NCBI GenBank assembly: GCA_030268105.1 | Contig: BSDZ01000017.1 | Span: 496,001-560,000, forward strand | Length of the DNA stretch: 64,000 bases | From: Volvox africanus | Lineage: Eukaryota; Chlorophyta; Chlorophyceae; Chlamydomonadales; Volvocaceae | Direction: 5' to 3' | Part shown: piece by piece, positions 1 to 10,057 of the stretch | Numbering within the stretch: position 1 is the first letter of the stretch | Layout: every line of letters starts with the position of its first letter | Made by a program: the position numbers and the translations under genes | Notes under the pieces: model-generated | Told to the model about the DNA's origin: nothing | Database searches by the model: none | Seen by the model: the letters and a program-made list of their open reading frames with translations, nothing else

Positions 1-177
1 TGGGACGGAAAAAAGGGAGGTGGGATCTAGACACCTGCTGGGTCCGGAAACGTATGGGGCACACCAGGTCAGGTCCATCATACGGGTCCAAGCCCATAAT
101 CCCTTTTCCACTCGCTGTAAGGACCCCTTCCCATGGCAGAAGGTTCCAACCGAGCACCGCCTGCCGCACCCACGCAC

Positions 178-323
178 GGTAGCCACCTGCATGCCCGCCT
201 TTAGGTTGCGCAGCGCATCCCCAATGTGTTGCTCGTTCTCCACCACGTAAGTCACCAGCCCCTGCGACATAACGGCGGTCCAGAAGAAATAGAGTGCTTT
301 ATGAAATGTAGATGGCTCTCGGA
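178..323 (-). CDS. Unidentified exon-like coding segment (partial)
   Basis: On the minus strand a frame runs open from a plausible acceptor (GATTCAG, just above 323) to a plausible donor (GTGCGT, at 177-172). It encodes about 48 residues, including the stretches FHKALYFFWTAVMSQGLVTY and ENEQHIGDALRNLKAGMQ. The first part is hydrophobic enough to be a membrane segment; the second looks like an amphipathic helix. The composition reads like real protein rather than a chance frame, and the overlapping plus-strand ORF does not. I do not recognise the family. No neighbouring exon could be joined to it with confidence. It could also be a decayed gene piece. Confidence 0.25.
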
Positions 324-906
324 CTGAATCCGCACCTACCCTTATAGGACTAGGCTATCGTGTGTAGCCTCAGCCTGACACACCGACGGCGCATCAAATT
401 TAACCCACCGACACCCCCATGTGGCGGCGCACTGCCTCAAAAGCCGCAACAGGGAAATCATTCGCTTTTATGGCGAAATATCGAATTACTCACCACCCGC
501 TGCCAAGTCTCCACCCACCTGTGGCGACTATATTCGCACCTGTGGCAGTAACATCTTCTCGTATCCCCTTGCCAGGCTGAAGCGCTGCAACGACCCCGCC
601 GGCTCATCAAAAACTGGCTGAGGGTAAACAGCCGGCCAGAGAGCAGGCGGTCGGAAATAAGAGTTTGATACGGGGTAAAGAGAAGTACTGTGCTCAGGGA
701 TCGCCAGCTCGCGACCTAGATCAGACAAAGATAAGCAACGCCGTCACCACCGCTATTCGCATCACCCTCATTATTGCCACCTGCTGTCCCCGCTGCCTGA
801 GATCCCGCTTCTCTGGCATCCCGCCCCTCTCCCCACTCCATCACAGTCGCAAGTGGCCAGGAGCCCGCAGCTCAGATTGTCACGCTGTACTGAAAGCCCG
901 CGCTTG
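324..906. other. No supported gene
   Basis: Only short overlapping ORFs of 60-110 codons are present in several frames and none resembles a known family. The lower part overlaps the antisense of the following long ORF. Confidence 0.4.
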
Positions 907-2469
907 TCAGGATGCGGTATGTACCTGCCAGTTGATGGGCTGCAGGGTAACTTCAAAGCTGCACCACACGGGTTCCAATGATGCGGATTTGTAGTCTGCC
1001 GCCTGTCCACTGGCATCAGCGGCACTGGAGTCCGTATACATCGCCGATGAAGTCCCCAAGCGGAACCCCTTCATCGACGACGACGCAGCTGCTGCGGCGA
1101 CCTGCAGCTTCGCCTTGCATCCCCGGGCCGGGTCACATGGAGGCACCTGGGTTGTCGCCGCTCTTGTCAATGGCTGAGCCACTGCGGTCACAGCCGGAGC
1201 AAATAGACCTGCAGCCAGACTGCTTGTGACAGCAGCGGACAGACTCAACCTCGCACGCTTGGTTGGCGGACCCGGCAAGTGCACTAGCTGACGTGCCACA
1301 GCAAAACTGGCAACAGTGGCGTGCACCGGGCCGGGCGGCGAACTCGCCGGCCCCACTGCAGCAGCCTTTGCTGCTGCGTTGGCAGTTTGAGTGGGTTTCC
1401 CCTCTCCAGCGTGTGCTTGCGAGTCCGCTTGCTGCCGCAATACCGACATGCCCCCCAGGATGTCAGAGGGGATGTCCACCTGATGAGATAGGGGGATCGG
1501 GATGGCGTTGCGGGCGGCTGCGAAGGTATCAGCTGAGGCAGACGGAAGGTCAGGGCTGTTGAAGGCGCTGTCCGTAATGCGGCAGTTGTAGAGGGCAGCG
1601 CTGGACGAACATAAGTAGCGGCCGCCGGGTTTGGCTTCAACTGAGCCCACCCGGCCGAAACGCGCTGTCAGCAGCGCCTCTGCCGCCTGTCGCTTTGCAC
1701 TTTTAGCAAAAGACAAATGAGCGCTTATACCGGATAACGCGAGTTGCTGCTTCGCTGTGCCACGACTATGCCCCTGGTGATCGGATCGCGTCTCCCTCTC
1801 ACTCTGCCCAAAAAGCTTCCTCTTTGTGCGGAAGCTGGATTCGTCGCTCGGTGAATCGTCGTGCCTCCTGGCCCATGCATTGGCCCCTGCGCAAATCCCT
1901 GACGGTACTGCCTGTCCGACAGCCAAGGCGGTGCTGCCGAACAGTTCCGCGTCAGTTGACGCCCGCCTCATGGTTTCGGCTGTAAAACTCCATACTCCAT
2001 CCAGCACACCACGGCCACAGTCCGAACAGCCGCGTGGTCCAGTGTCAGCAGGGTTTGCTCCTGTCCGAAGTTCCCTACCCGACGTTGCGCCAAAATCGTT
2101 CGCACATTGCCCCGATGCATGTGTGAAGTCAGTGCTCTTCTCCGTGCTGATATCGCCTGAATGCCGCACGCTCCCCCCGCGACACACTTTGGGGAACGAC
2201 GCCGTCATGAACAAGAGCTGCGGTTCAAATGCTACGCCTGGTGCCGAAATTGTTGTTAGCGAATGCCAATAGCATGTATCAGGGAATATGGTGCTGCAAG
2301 GCTGTAAAGCTTTGTCCAGCGCAAGGGCTGCTGAAAAAGCTGTCGAAGACCAGTCGAACAGAAGGAGATAAAGGTTTTGAATAATACTCGACGTAGTTAT
2401 ATTTATCCTATGGCGCCAAATAAGGGCCATGAACGGCTTAACGGACCTGCGAAAGCAGGCGGCGCGCAC
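907..2469 (-). CDS. Hypothetical 520-residue Ala/Ser-rich protein
   Basis: This is the longest ORF of the left region: 520 codons without a stop on the minus strand, unusual in a stretch where other frames close every 60-150 codons. The N-terminal ~70 residues contain a hydrophobic stretch (IIQNLYLLLFDWSSTAFSAA). The middle is charged, with a basic patch (RTKRKLF) at about residues 215-225. The C-terminal half is rich in Ala, Ser and Pro (AAAKAAAVGPASSPPGP; AAAAASSSMKG), the low-complexity style common in green-algal proteins. No catalytic motif or family was recognised. The first ATG is used; a later start or hidden introns are possible. Nothing nearby suggests a pathway. It may be a true lineage-specific gene or a chance GC-rich reading frame. 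Confidence 0.35.
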   Translation of the reverse strand: MRAACFRRSVKPFMALIWRHRINITTSSIIQNLYLLLFDWSSTAFSAALALDKALQPCSTIFPDTCYWHSLTTISAPGVAFEPQLLFMTASFPKVCRGGSVRHSGDISTEKSTDFTHASGQCANDFGATSGRELRTGANPADTGPRGCSDCGRGVLDGVWSFTAETMRRASTDAELFGSTALAVGQAVPSGICAGANAWARRHDDSPSDESSFRTKRKLFGQSERETRSDHQGHSRGTAKQQLALSGISAHLSFAKSAKRQAAEALLTARFGRVGSVEAKPGGRYLCSSSAALYNCRITDSAFNSPDLPSASADTFAAARNAIPIPLSHQVDIPSDILGGMSVLRQQADSQAHAGEGKPTQTANAAAKAAAVGPASSPPGPVHATVASFAVARQLVHLPGPPTKRARLSLSAAVTSSLAAGLFAPAVTAVAQPLTRAATTQVPPCDPARGCKAKLQVAAAAASSSMKGFRLGTSSAMYTDSSAADASGQAADYKSASLEPVWCSFEVTLQPINWQVHTAS

Positions 2470-3621
2470 ACTTTGTTGTCAGCGAAAGGCCGCTAGCACG
2501 TAAATCGCGCAGCACATTTTGACAGATTTCCTGACAATGGCTAACGGCAAGCCATGCCGTTATAAGTGCACTTATGGAAATCAAAATGCTTTGCAGCAAC
2601 TCACAAATTGGCATACCTACCGGATTAAATAACTGGACCGCTAGATAATACTAAATAATATATAAGCATAACACTGTTGCTTCATGGAACAAATATGTAT
2701 CATGACCGCCATCGTCAACTGACTGTACCACAATATACAACGACACTTGATTATTGTTTACCGTAACTACTAACATAGGTTTATGGGTGATAACTCAATG
2801 TACAAGACCATATGAAGCTTGGTTCATTTATCTGTGTCAATTTCAATGGGATAGCCACCTCAGCACATTTGCGCCACTATATGTCCCTACGATAAATGAA
2901 TAGTGTTTTCGACACATTATACATCCAAACGCAAGGCTACGGCATTTAAAGTTACCTGTGCGCTTGTTACACTGCTATTTATATTTAAGTTTGTATTGTA
3001 ATGCACTAGGAAATCAGGGTTTCATATTTTTGTTGATCGCAGCACCAGATACTCGGACGAACCAACGGTTTAACATACGGGAAGGGGAAGGCTCAGCTAC
3101 CCGAATTTGTAGAGGCGCGTGGCGTGGCTTTAAAAGCTACCGATTGAAACAAGTATCTGGTTAAACTTTATACAGTTGGCCAATTATAATGCAGCCCTCA
3201 CGAGCGATACCTTCAGGGCGATCTTAATCATCCGTCCTATCCAGCCGATTTTGCCACGGCTAAGCAAATCACCTCATAACATTCCTGGGTGGACGGGTGA
3301 CTTCCTCAGCGACATTGCTACGTGCGGCCCCTTGTCATTACCATCAATCAGGTTAATTGGCGGGGCGAACATGGACCCGGGTTTTGGCACCGGAACCAGA
3401 CATTTTCCGTGCGTCGTGGACCAACGGACGCTGACATGGACCAACGGTCAACTGTAAACAAATTCGTACGCAGTTACTACATCTGACCCGCAGTAAAAAA
3501 TGAACTAGGTTCAGGGCAATAAATAAAGTTGGTGTCGGATTGACATATCGCGTTGTTGCGACTCCTTGGATGGATGCTCACTAGCTTGCGCAGCGTGCCG
3601 CCAGCTGCAGCTTAGGTAGTC
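2470..3621. other. Intergenic, AT-richer stretch with no supported gene
   Basis: About 1.15 kb holding only small ORFs (for example plus 2958-3164 and 3176-3457) with no recognisable protein. The sequence 2560-3000 is visibly AT-richer than its neighbours. A short direct repeat GGACCAACGG occurs twice near 3417-3450. The promoter of the following exon should lie at the right end, but no clear TATA element was chosen. Confidence 0.4.
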
Positions 3622-3752
3622 ATGAAGTTCACGGAATGTATAGCAGCCCTAGACCAGGGAACGCAATCCACACGGGCCTTCATATTTGACCGGGACTGCG
3701 CACCAATTGCTTCGCACCAAGTGGTCCTTGCTCAGATAGACCCGCAAGCAGG
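3622..3752 (+). CDS. Glycerol kinase, first coding exon (partial gene)
   Basis: Glycerol kinase phosphorylates glycerol to glycerol-3-phosphate with ATP (FGGY carbohydrate kinase family). The frame starts MKFTECIAALDQGTQSTRAF and continues IFDRDCAPIASHQVVLAQID. This matches the family N-terminus: the nucleotide-binding phosphate-1 motif DQGTxSTR, then IFD, then the HQ...Q...P..G segment. The frame hits TAA right after the PQAG codons, but a good donor, G|GTAAGC at 3752/3753, ends the exon two bases into that Gly. This is where the family goes on to Gly-Trp-x-Glu-His-Asp-Pro. The exon is 43 codons plus 2 nt, too short for simple ORF lists. I searched downstream by eye for the W-x-E-H-D-P and I-T-N-Q-R-E-T exons and did not find them. 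The gene may have very long introns, or this may be an orphaned exon copy. Confidence 0.7.
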
Positions 3753-4309
3753 GTAAGCAATCAAATTCGAATTGCGGTCTCAATACATCCTCAGTCGGAC
3801 AGGAGGCTTGCAGTTTCCGGGTGCCAGACGACCTTCCGCACGGTGTTGCAGCAGCCCCAAACCCTCAGGCTTATCAACGCCCAGTCCTTTTTATCCGAAC
3901 TCCCCACCAACTACCGCAGACCTAGTCCTCTCATTTTTTGCTTACGGGATTAAATAATAGTCAGATATACCGTCTCCTTGCGCCGAATGGCAATATGACA
4001 ATGGATTGGCCATGAAAAGCCCGGCCGAACTCTACGATGCATTACGTGATCTACACCGAACACGCGAGAACAGGTGTGATAAGAGTTACGGCGACACACA
4101 CAGAGGACTTTTCAATAGTAATAGCTTTACTTTGGATTACAATCCAGTCAGTCCTGAGGCGCAGTATGGCAGGTATTAAGACGGTACGGTAGGGTATGGG
4201 AGGAGGAATGTACGTCAAGTGCTGCGACATCTACGGCTCCGCGGCATCCACGGCCCCAACTAACAGCACTCTTGGCCAATGCCTGACCGACAACCGATAA
4301 CCGACTTAC
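3753..4309. other. Putative first intron of the glycerol kinase gene, or intergenic
   Basis: Starts with the GTAAGC donor at 3753. No continuation of the glycerol kinase frame is visible. A 61-codon plus ORF at 3772-3957 has no recognisable content. Confidence 0.3.
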
Positions 4310-4406
4310 CGAACGCCAGGAAAAAAGCGCTATCCTCGTCATCCTCGTCATTCATCAGGACCCGTAACTCGGGGGCTTCAAAAACCTCATCGTCGTTGCT
4401 GGTCAT
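4310..4406 (-). CDS. Possible short acidic first exon, unknown protein
   Basis: A minus-strand ATG at 4406 opens a frame reading MTSNDDEVFEAPELRVLM followed by NDEDDEDSAFFLAFG. It meets a consensus donor GTAAGT at 4309-4304. An acidic cluster (DEDDED), a clean donor and a strongly pyrimidine-rich stretch just before the ATG (4407-4445) make an exon plausible. The pyrimidine tract could instead be an acceptor tract ending ...ATGACCAG, which would make this an internal exon. The protein family is not recognised and no partner exon was found. It lies antisense within the span that would be a glycerol kinase intron. Confidence 0.22.
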
Positions 4407-5899
4407 GCATGGGACGGGTAGGAAAGAGAAAGAAAGAGCGAAAACGATATGGAACCCATAACTGGAGGTTCCCACGTGAAAGTAGCAGGTCGTGAAGGCG
4501 GCCGGGTGGACAAATAATTCGGCGTGCGTGGGTTTAAAGTTTTCGTTTGGGTGGACGTATATAGGTGTGCGTGGTGGGCACCTGTGTAAACCACTTACTA
4601 CTACTCGATGAATCCCAAGAGATGAAGCGGAACGCATCTAGGATTGCGTGAGAGACAGGGGAAAGGACAAGCAAACGATCCCCACGCTGTTACACGCTTA
4701 TCGCAAATGTTTACATCCATTCCTTCATTGTAATTTACCGCATGGATGACATGCGTATCATATAATTCATGCTGTTAACTTCATTTTGAAATCAGAAGTC
4801 TTGCGTGGTGAAGCCCCAAACCGCTTGATGGGCCTTATCTTGCACTGCCGTCGTACATGCGTGGCAGCCGAGGGTTCCACTGTTCCACTAAAAAGCGCCG
4901 CCCTCTTATCCATCCCAACTTACAGGTCACGAGGGACTTGGTTTGATGGCCCAGCTGCAGCTCTGACCCGACCCCCTCCTGGCGCCTCCTCCCCGCTGAG
5001 TGCCTCCTGAAGGGGGCATGGGAATGATGGAAATCACAACGTTGAAGTGGAGGGTGGCAGCTTAATATAATGGGCAGTTTAGTTAAGTCGTGGGTCTTAG
5101 CCGCTTGCCTACGAGGAATTGCATGTCGGGCGTGCTTCCATGTCCGCCCTCCAATATCTCCCTTGTCCGTATTGATATGTGGGTCAGTCGGTGTTTTGGG
5201 TCAGTCGGTGTCGTGTACTATATGCGTGCTTTCCCATAGGCCTTATTGCTCTACATCGGCTATTTGCTGCGGCTTCCCTGTCCTTCTTCCTTGCCTCTAG
5301 TCCCCGGTAACGGCGACTCAAATCCTCTCAGCGTATGAGTGAGGCACGCGTGTCCGAGTAGCGAGTAGCGAGTTTCATCTTAATAGCTACACACGCACCT
5401 GCACCGCTGCCGTCCTTTTGAAAGCTCGGCGGTGCCAGTGTAGGCAACATTGACAAATTCTCCTCCTCATCCTCCCGCAGACCCCTTACGTGCCCGCCAC
5501 TGCGGCCATCGTGTCGCCGCCCCACTGTGCGGGCGACGTCCCCTTCGGTTTCCTCAAAATGCTCATGTGGGTCAGCCCGCCCTTCCTGACGCTCCAGCGG
5601 CTCAAGTAGCCCAAATCGTCCGGATCTTCGACGTGAGATGACACCATCATCAGATCTGGGCCGTCTCTTCCACCAAAGTAATGGCTTTCACCCTGCGGAA
5701 CCAATGAACACATTGCCGGTGCCGGTGCCGTTGTGGTAAGGGCCACATACAGCCATGCCAGGCGGCCCAAGTGCCAGCGTGTCAAGGATGACAAATCACA
5801 ATACATACACATCGTCCTCCATCTGCCCACTATCTGATTCCCCGATACCCACACGTCTACATGCAGCCTAACGGCCACTGCCCAAGCCGGCCAGAGGCG
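4407..5899. other. No supported gene; short simple repeats
   Basis: Several 60-75-codon ORFs on both strands have no recognisable content. Small direct repeats are visible: GGGTCAGTCGGTGT twice (about 5181-5210) and GAGTAGCGAGTAGCGAG (about 5356-5372). A minus frame at 5486-5900 is open and could be a further exon of the channel-like gene to its right, but no domain was seen in it. Confidence 0.3.
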
Positions 5900-7025
5900 C
5901 CGAACTGTTATTTTTCGGCTAGGGATCCCACAATCAATTCCACTCCGACCCAGATGGAAAAATGGGCGTCTGTGTGCTGATAGGGCCAACCTGACGGATC
6001 GCCTGCTGTAAAGGTGAGCAGCACGTGCCTGGTCTTGTCTCGGCCCCGGTGCAGGACCGTTTTGACGACCGCGGCTGCGAATAGCTCGGGCGCCTTCACT
6101 GCGGTCACCTTCCAGAGCATATCCTGCAGATCCTCTCCTAAGACAAGATACCGAGTGGTACGGCAATCACATCTATAAGACTCCCTGCCGAAAAGAACAG
6201 GGGCAATTTACGCACGGCAGGCAGGCAGCTCGTCCTGCTTTGTAAATGGAACGTGGCAGTTGCCTCGTCTGTCCGTCTTTTTAAACAAATCGCCACAGGT
6301 CCCCCTTGAAGACTTAGCTCTAGGTTGTCACGACGTAATACGCTCCCCTTGAGCTGATCACATGCTGCAGGTCGGCAGGACAGCGGTAATACGGCATGAC
6401 AAGGTACCTCTTACCGAACCCAATATGGGCCAGTCCCGTAACATCCCCACATCTACATGCACGACCTTCCCTTAACCTACCCAACAAGTACAGCTGTTGT
6501 CGGTTGAACACGATAACCACGCCTTCTGCATCATGGCAAGCCCACCTTGGAAGGCTTCAACATTTTCAACGTCGCTCAGAATGAGTGCCCGTGTAGCATG
6601 AGCACAGATCAAAATTGTATTGTAGAACCTGCAGGTCCGTTATGAGTTTCCAACGGCACAGCTAAGTGGCATAATTACGAGCTGTCTTCATTCATAGACA
6701 AATCTTGCCCGTTGCGATAAACCAAGCATGGTCTCACCAATCAACATGCCCTGGAGCCGCAGGGAGTGAGGCAGGTATGGTCGCATGATGTGTATGTAGA
6801 TGACAGGTGTCAGCCTGCGCCAATACCCAGACAAGGGGGCCCGGGCACAAGGACGAGATTGCCGACACTGCAGCGTGACGTGAGCAAGACGTAAACCACT
6901 CAGGATCATAGCGTATAGAAAGCCCCCAACGCGTGTGGCTACCACCCTGACATCCTTGGTATCATCATCCGCGCTCAAAGCGGACCACTTCCAAAGCCAA
7001 ACAAAACAAAATCTTGTGTGCATGC
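5900..7025 (-). pseudogene. Ion-channel-like gene fragments (C-linker and cyclic-nucleotide-binding region)
   Basis: Read 7025 to 5900 on the minus strand, open segments fit the intracellular part of CNG/HCN/EAG-type channels in the right order. About 6,985-6,895: DDTKDVRVVATRVGGFLYAM, like the end of S6 after the pore. A possible 29-nt intron-like stretch follows, then VGNLVL. About 6,830-6,695: YWRRLTPVIYIHIMRPYLPH and then RLQGMLIGE, like the C-linker with its 'MR..LP..LR' helix. About 6,560-6,330: DAEGVVIVFNRQQLYLLG and then GDVTG...YRCPADLQ, like the beta-roll of a cyclic-nucleotide-binding domain. About 6,160-5,910: EDLQDMLWKVTAVKAPELF, like the helix after it. The segments lie in different frames with weak junctions, and no TVGYGD filter was found upstream. 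It is either a multi-exon gene read imperfectly or a decayed copy. Similarity is by eye only. Confidence 0.3.
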
Positions 7026-9240
7026 GCGAACATATAGCCCCGGTGCAACCGTCGGTCGTGCATGTTTCCGCACTGAAAGTGTGCCGTCTGCGAGTCCCAA
7101 TCCAGAGCAGCCGGCAGTCGCGGGACAGATCCAGACTCAGAACTGGCGCGGGGTACCCAACATGTGTCTCATGCCGCGGCCTTCTCCTTAGGCCGTACCC
7201 CAGTCATACACATGTGGGCATCTAGATATATACTTACAGAATTACGCCCTTTCACGTGCTTCCCCTCCTGTCCTGCCCCCGGCCATCTGCACGATGCCAT
7301 CTTGCCCAACCTCGACGGCCAGGCGCTCGTCCAACCTAAAACATCCTGATTAAGCAGCGTCCTTAAAGGCTGATAGTGCGGCTGACTACATTCGTTGCTT
7401 GGGCGCTTTACAGAATCACCTGGGAGGAGGACAGGAGTCCAGGAGGTAGGGCGGGACGGAATTAGCCGTGATCAGAAGAGGTCGGAGGAGTATGCAGGAG
7501 GCGAGGGATGGGAGATGTGTAAGAAGTCATGCATTTTAGTTGTGACCAAGACTACGTGGCTGGAGTAGAGCGGACCTGCTACTAGCGGCACTAGTTGTGG
7601 CATTCCTCTAGATACAACCATGGAATTAATGTTGGTAGCATCCTCTCCGGCTACCGCGGGTCAGCCGTTCTGTCCTTCAGCGAGTCGCTGCACCTGGTGC
7701 ATCCGCTGCTATCCGCTGTTATATGGGACCACGTATCCAGTGCTCACACGTATGGGTGTTTGTGCCGGATTACGTTGCCTGATTACCTGTGGAGTCGTGT
7801 CCTAACCCCCATTCCCAGGGCCGATTGGTAAATGACAAGCCACAGATTCTTACCCGTGTTGATGCGGTAACTGACACCTTGAACTGATACTGCTGGCAGA
7901 AGTCAATATGACTGATGGCGCCAAACTGCGGCGACAGAGTAAAAGCGATGTCGGTGTAAATCCTAGGGGATTGGGGAATTCCAGAGGCACCGAAACGGGA
8001 TTCTGCGCATCGGGTATCCCGAACGCACCTGTTTTGAGACTATGGGCGCTTAAAGTGTCGCCAGAGTTTGTCCTCCGCTGTCTCACAGATGCTTCGCGGC
8101 GCATGCTGGCGAATTTGAAGATCTGCTAGCTCATGATCCATGGCTATATGACCTTGAGGTACCTTGAGTTATATTACAGCTGAGGTAAAGCAAGCTGGCC
8201 GCCGCCAGCTTGGCGCAACACAGGCGACCCGGGAATGTTGAATAGCGTTCTGCATCTAAGATAAAAAGATAAAGAGCAAACAGTTCTTCCTCTGCCCTTG
8301 GCAAACTATTCGCAAAGTGTATGCAGAAGACGTTCGCAGTTATCGCTAAGCTCAGCCGCGACGCAACCATATATCAGGGAGGAGAATGTGGACTTCTACA
8401 AAGTAAAGAATATACGTGATAGCTTGACGCTTGACGGATCCTCGTTACTTCAGTTGTCCCAACTGTCTGGGGGTACCACGGTACGATTTACAATAGCGTT
8501 TGCCAAAAAGATGGAAAATGCCAAAACCTAGACTAGAAAATAATAATATCAAAATCCGTTTAGGAAGAAAGCATGCATCATGCGAAGCTGGTGATAAGCG
8601 TATAGCCTGAGATTTTTATGTCCATCACGCACCCCAATAAATGCTGAATACCTTATTGCCCATTTCGATATGAATACATCAACCTCTGCTATTCTGATAC
8701 GAGTCATAGAGCTTTTATATCTTTCCCATTCCAGACGCAGCTTGCTAACAAGGCGTTTGGCACCTAAGCGCCCTGGCTTCATTATAATTACTAGTAATCG
8801 ATTATGAGTACCCCGGATAGCTCTGATGAATCACTGAGGATGCCTCGCAACGTGTCCGCTCCGAATGCTACGGCTACTGACACCACCGCCAAGGAAATGC
8901 CGCGGATAATTGGAGTAGCTCAATCAGACATTAGAAGCAGTCATGAAAGGAGAGCGTGACAACCTGAAGCGTTCAGGCAACATCAACAACTGCATGCAAA
9001 TGAAAGGTCCCTTAAATGGACGACCATTAAATAATGCGTGAGCTTTTTATTATTTGATAACAACTTTATCCTCAGCATAGCCTACTTCTCCCGGATGAAC
9101 CTAAGGTGTCTCATGACTGCCTCACCTTGTTGAGTGGACAGTCATTGCACCCCCTTGGTGCACACATCCTTGCATTTCATCCATCGATTGCTAACTCAAA
9201 TCCATGTTGGTTATCAATGGAAATGATTGTGTTATTGAAT
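7026..9240. other. No supported gene
   Basis: About 2.2 kb with only small ORFs. The largest, plus 7595-7831 (78 codons) and minus 8549-8782 (77 codons, basic, KRLVSKLRLEWERYKSS), have no recognisable family. A purine-rich stretch lies near 7425-7510 (GGGAGGAGGACAGGAG style). No RNA gene was seen. Confidence 0.4.
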
Positions 9241-9420
9241 GTGTTATGTCGCAGCTTTGTGAATGCGTAATCTCCCGTACTGGTACCTCCCGTACTTGTA
9301 CCTCCCGTACTGGGCGCACCAGCGGGCATGTTGATGCTGTTTTGGCTGAGACCTGCTACTTGGGCGTCTCCATCCTTTCGTCAATCCGTCCGGCTCTGCA
9401 CGGTTCGTGCCTACCCTACG

Positions 9421-9633
9421 AACGTGAAGAGACAAGATACAAGAAGCACAACGTGAAGCGCGGCAACGTGAAGCACAGCAACGTGAAGCGTGATGACGGA
9501 CGTGACGACAAGCCGCCGACATTTGCAATGTGGGAAAAGACAGGTTGGCCGAGCCTTTAGGGCTTAATAGCTACGCTGCTTGGTCGTATAGTTTCGCGTG
9601 CATGCCGCACATCCTTCGAGGTCTTCTTCGGCA
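9421..9633. repeat. Direct duplication, copy 1 (~210 bp, 428 bp from copy 2)
   Basis: Nearly identical to 9849-10056, with about four substitutions noticed (for example GGCTTAATAG versus GGCTAAATAG). The first part holds a ~15-bp minisatellite (AACGTGAAGCGCGGC and two variants). The last ~30 bp (ATCCTTCGAGGTCTTCTT) belong to the integrase-derived sequence. The parallel plus-strand ORFs 9204-9560 and 9734-9988 share their 3' ends only because of this duplication. Confidence 0.85.
9450..9495. repeat. Minisatellite, ~15-bp period, 3 units
   Basis: AACGTGAAGCGCGGC, AACGTGAAGCACAGC and AACGTGAAGCGTGAT follow one another. The same block is repeated in the second duplication copy near 9878-9923. 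Confidence 0.7.
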
Positions 9634-9848
9634 TAGTTCCACGCACATATTGTACATTGTATCCACTCGTATCCGCTCTACTGGCTTCTCAGATTCGTGA
9701 CCAGATGCATGCACCCCACGGTTTCGCCTTGACATGGTGCACTCGCCGCACTTCACGGACGTGGATGCCTTACTCGTCTTCATGTCGATCCCCTTCACCA
9801 AATCATTCTCAACAAACCTTTCCAAGCCCTCCATTGCAACATTTCGAG

Positions 9849-10056
9849 AACGTGAAGAGACAAGATACAAGAAGCACAACGTGAAGCGCGGCAACGTGAA
9901 GCACAGCAACGTGAAGCGTGATGACGGACGTGACGACAAGCCGCCGACATTTGCAATGTGGGAAAAGACAGGTTGGCCGAGCCTTTAGGGCTAAATAGCT
10001 ACGCTGCGTGGTCGTATAGTTTCACGTGCATGCCGCACATCCTTCGAGGTCTTCTT
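9849..10056. repeat. Direct duplication, copy 2
   Basis: Second copy of 9421-9633. It ends at GGTCTTCTT, where the primer-binding-site-like motif and the LTR of element A begin; copy 1 instead continues into integrase sequence. Confidence 0.85.
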
Positions 10057-10057
10057 T

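Larger units (their letters stand above)
9330..9848 (-). pseudogene. Ty1/copia gag-pre-integrase and integrase zinc-finger fragment (element C)
   Basis: Minus frame from 9848: RNVAMEGLERFVENDLVKGI, then a spacer, then CGECTMSRRNRGVHASGHES and PVERIRVDTM. This follows the copia pattern of the gag-pre-integrase helix ('L..LV..G.V.GI'), the CxxC half of the HHCC zinc finger with a basic spacer, and the 'LERI..D..GPM' start of the integrase core with its first catalytic Asp. A frameshift after RVDTM restores similarity (MPKKTSKDVRHA) to the matching piece inside the 3,139-bp repeat (about 11,600-11,800), so this is a diverged relative of element A. Similarity to the repeat also resumes at about 9,375-9,415, beyond an interruption. 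It is broken: the left is cut by the duplicated segment and no RT is nearby. Confidence 0.5.

Noticed and set aside
20..250. Plus-strand 76-codon ORF at the window start
   Set aside because: The opposite strand gives a more protein-like frame bounded by splice-like sites; the plus ORF has no recognisable content.
4148..4637. Longer minus ORFs (67 and 125 codons) around the acidic exon candidate
   Set aside because: They extend through the donor GTAAGT or the pyrimidine tract; only the middle part looks coding.
5486..6166. 226-codon minus ORF as one continuous gene
   Set aside because: Its N-terminal half is Arg-rich in a frame that is the shadow of the more protein-like frame at 5908-6160; no domain supports the full length.
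6500..6570. IFT22/RABL5-like small GTPase (segment DAEGVVIVFN)
   Set aside because: The short motif resembles that family, but nothing before or after fits; the neighbouring segments suit a nucleotide-gated channel better.
9204..9988. Two plus-strand ORFs with the same C-terminus (KHNVKRGNVKHSNVKRDDGR) as a paralogous gene pair
   Set aside because: The identity stops at the duplicated ~208-bp segment, and the basic repeat is the translated 15-bp minisatellite; the N-terminal parts are unrelated.
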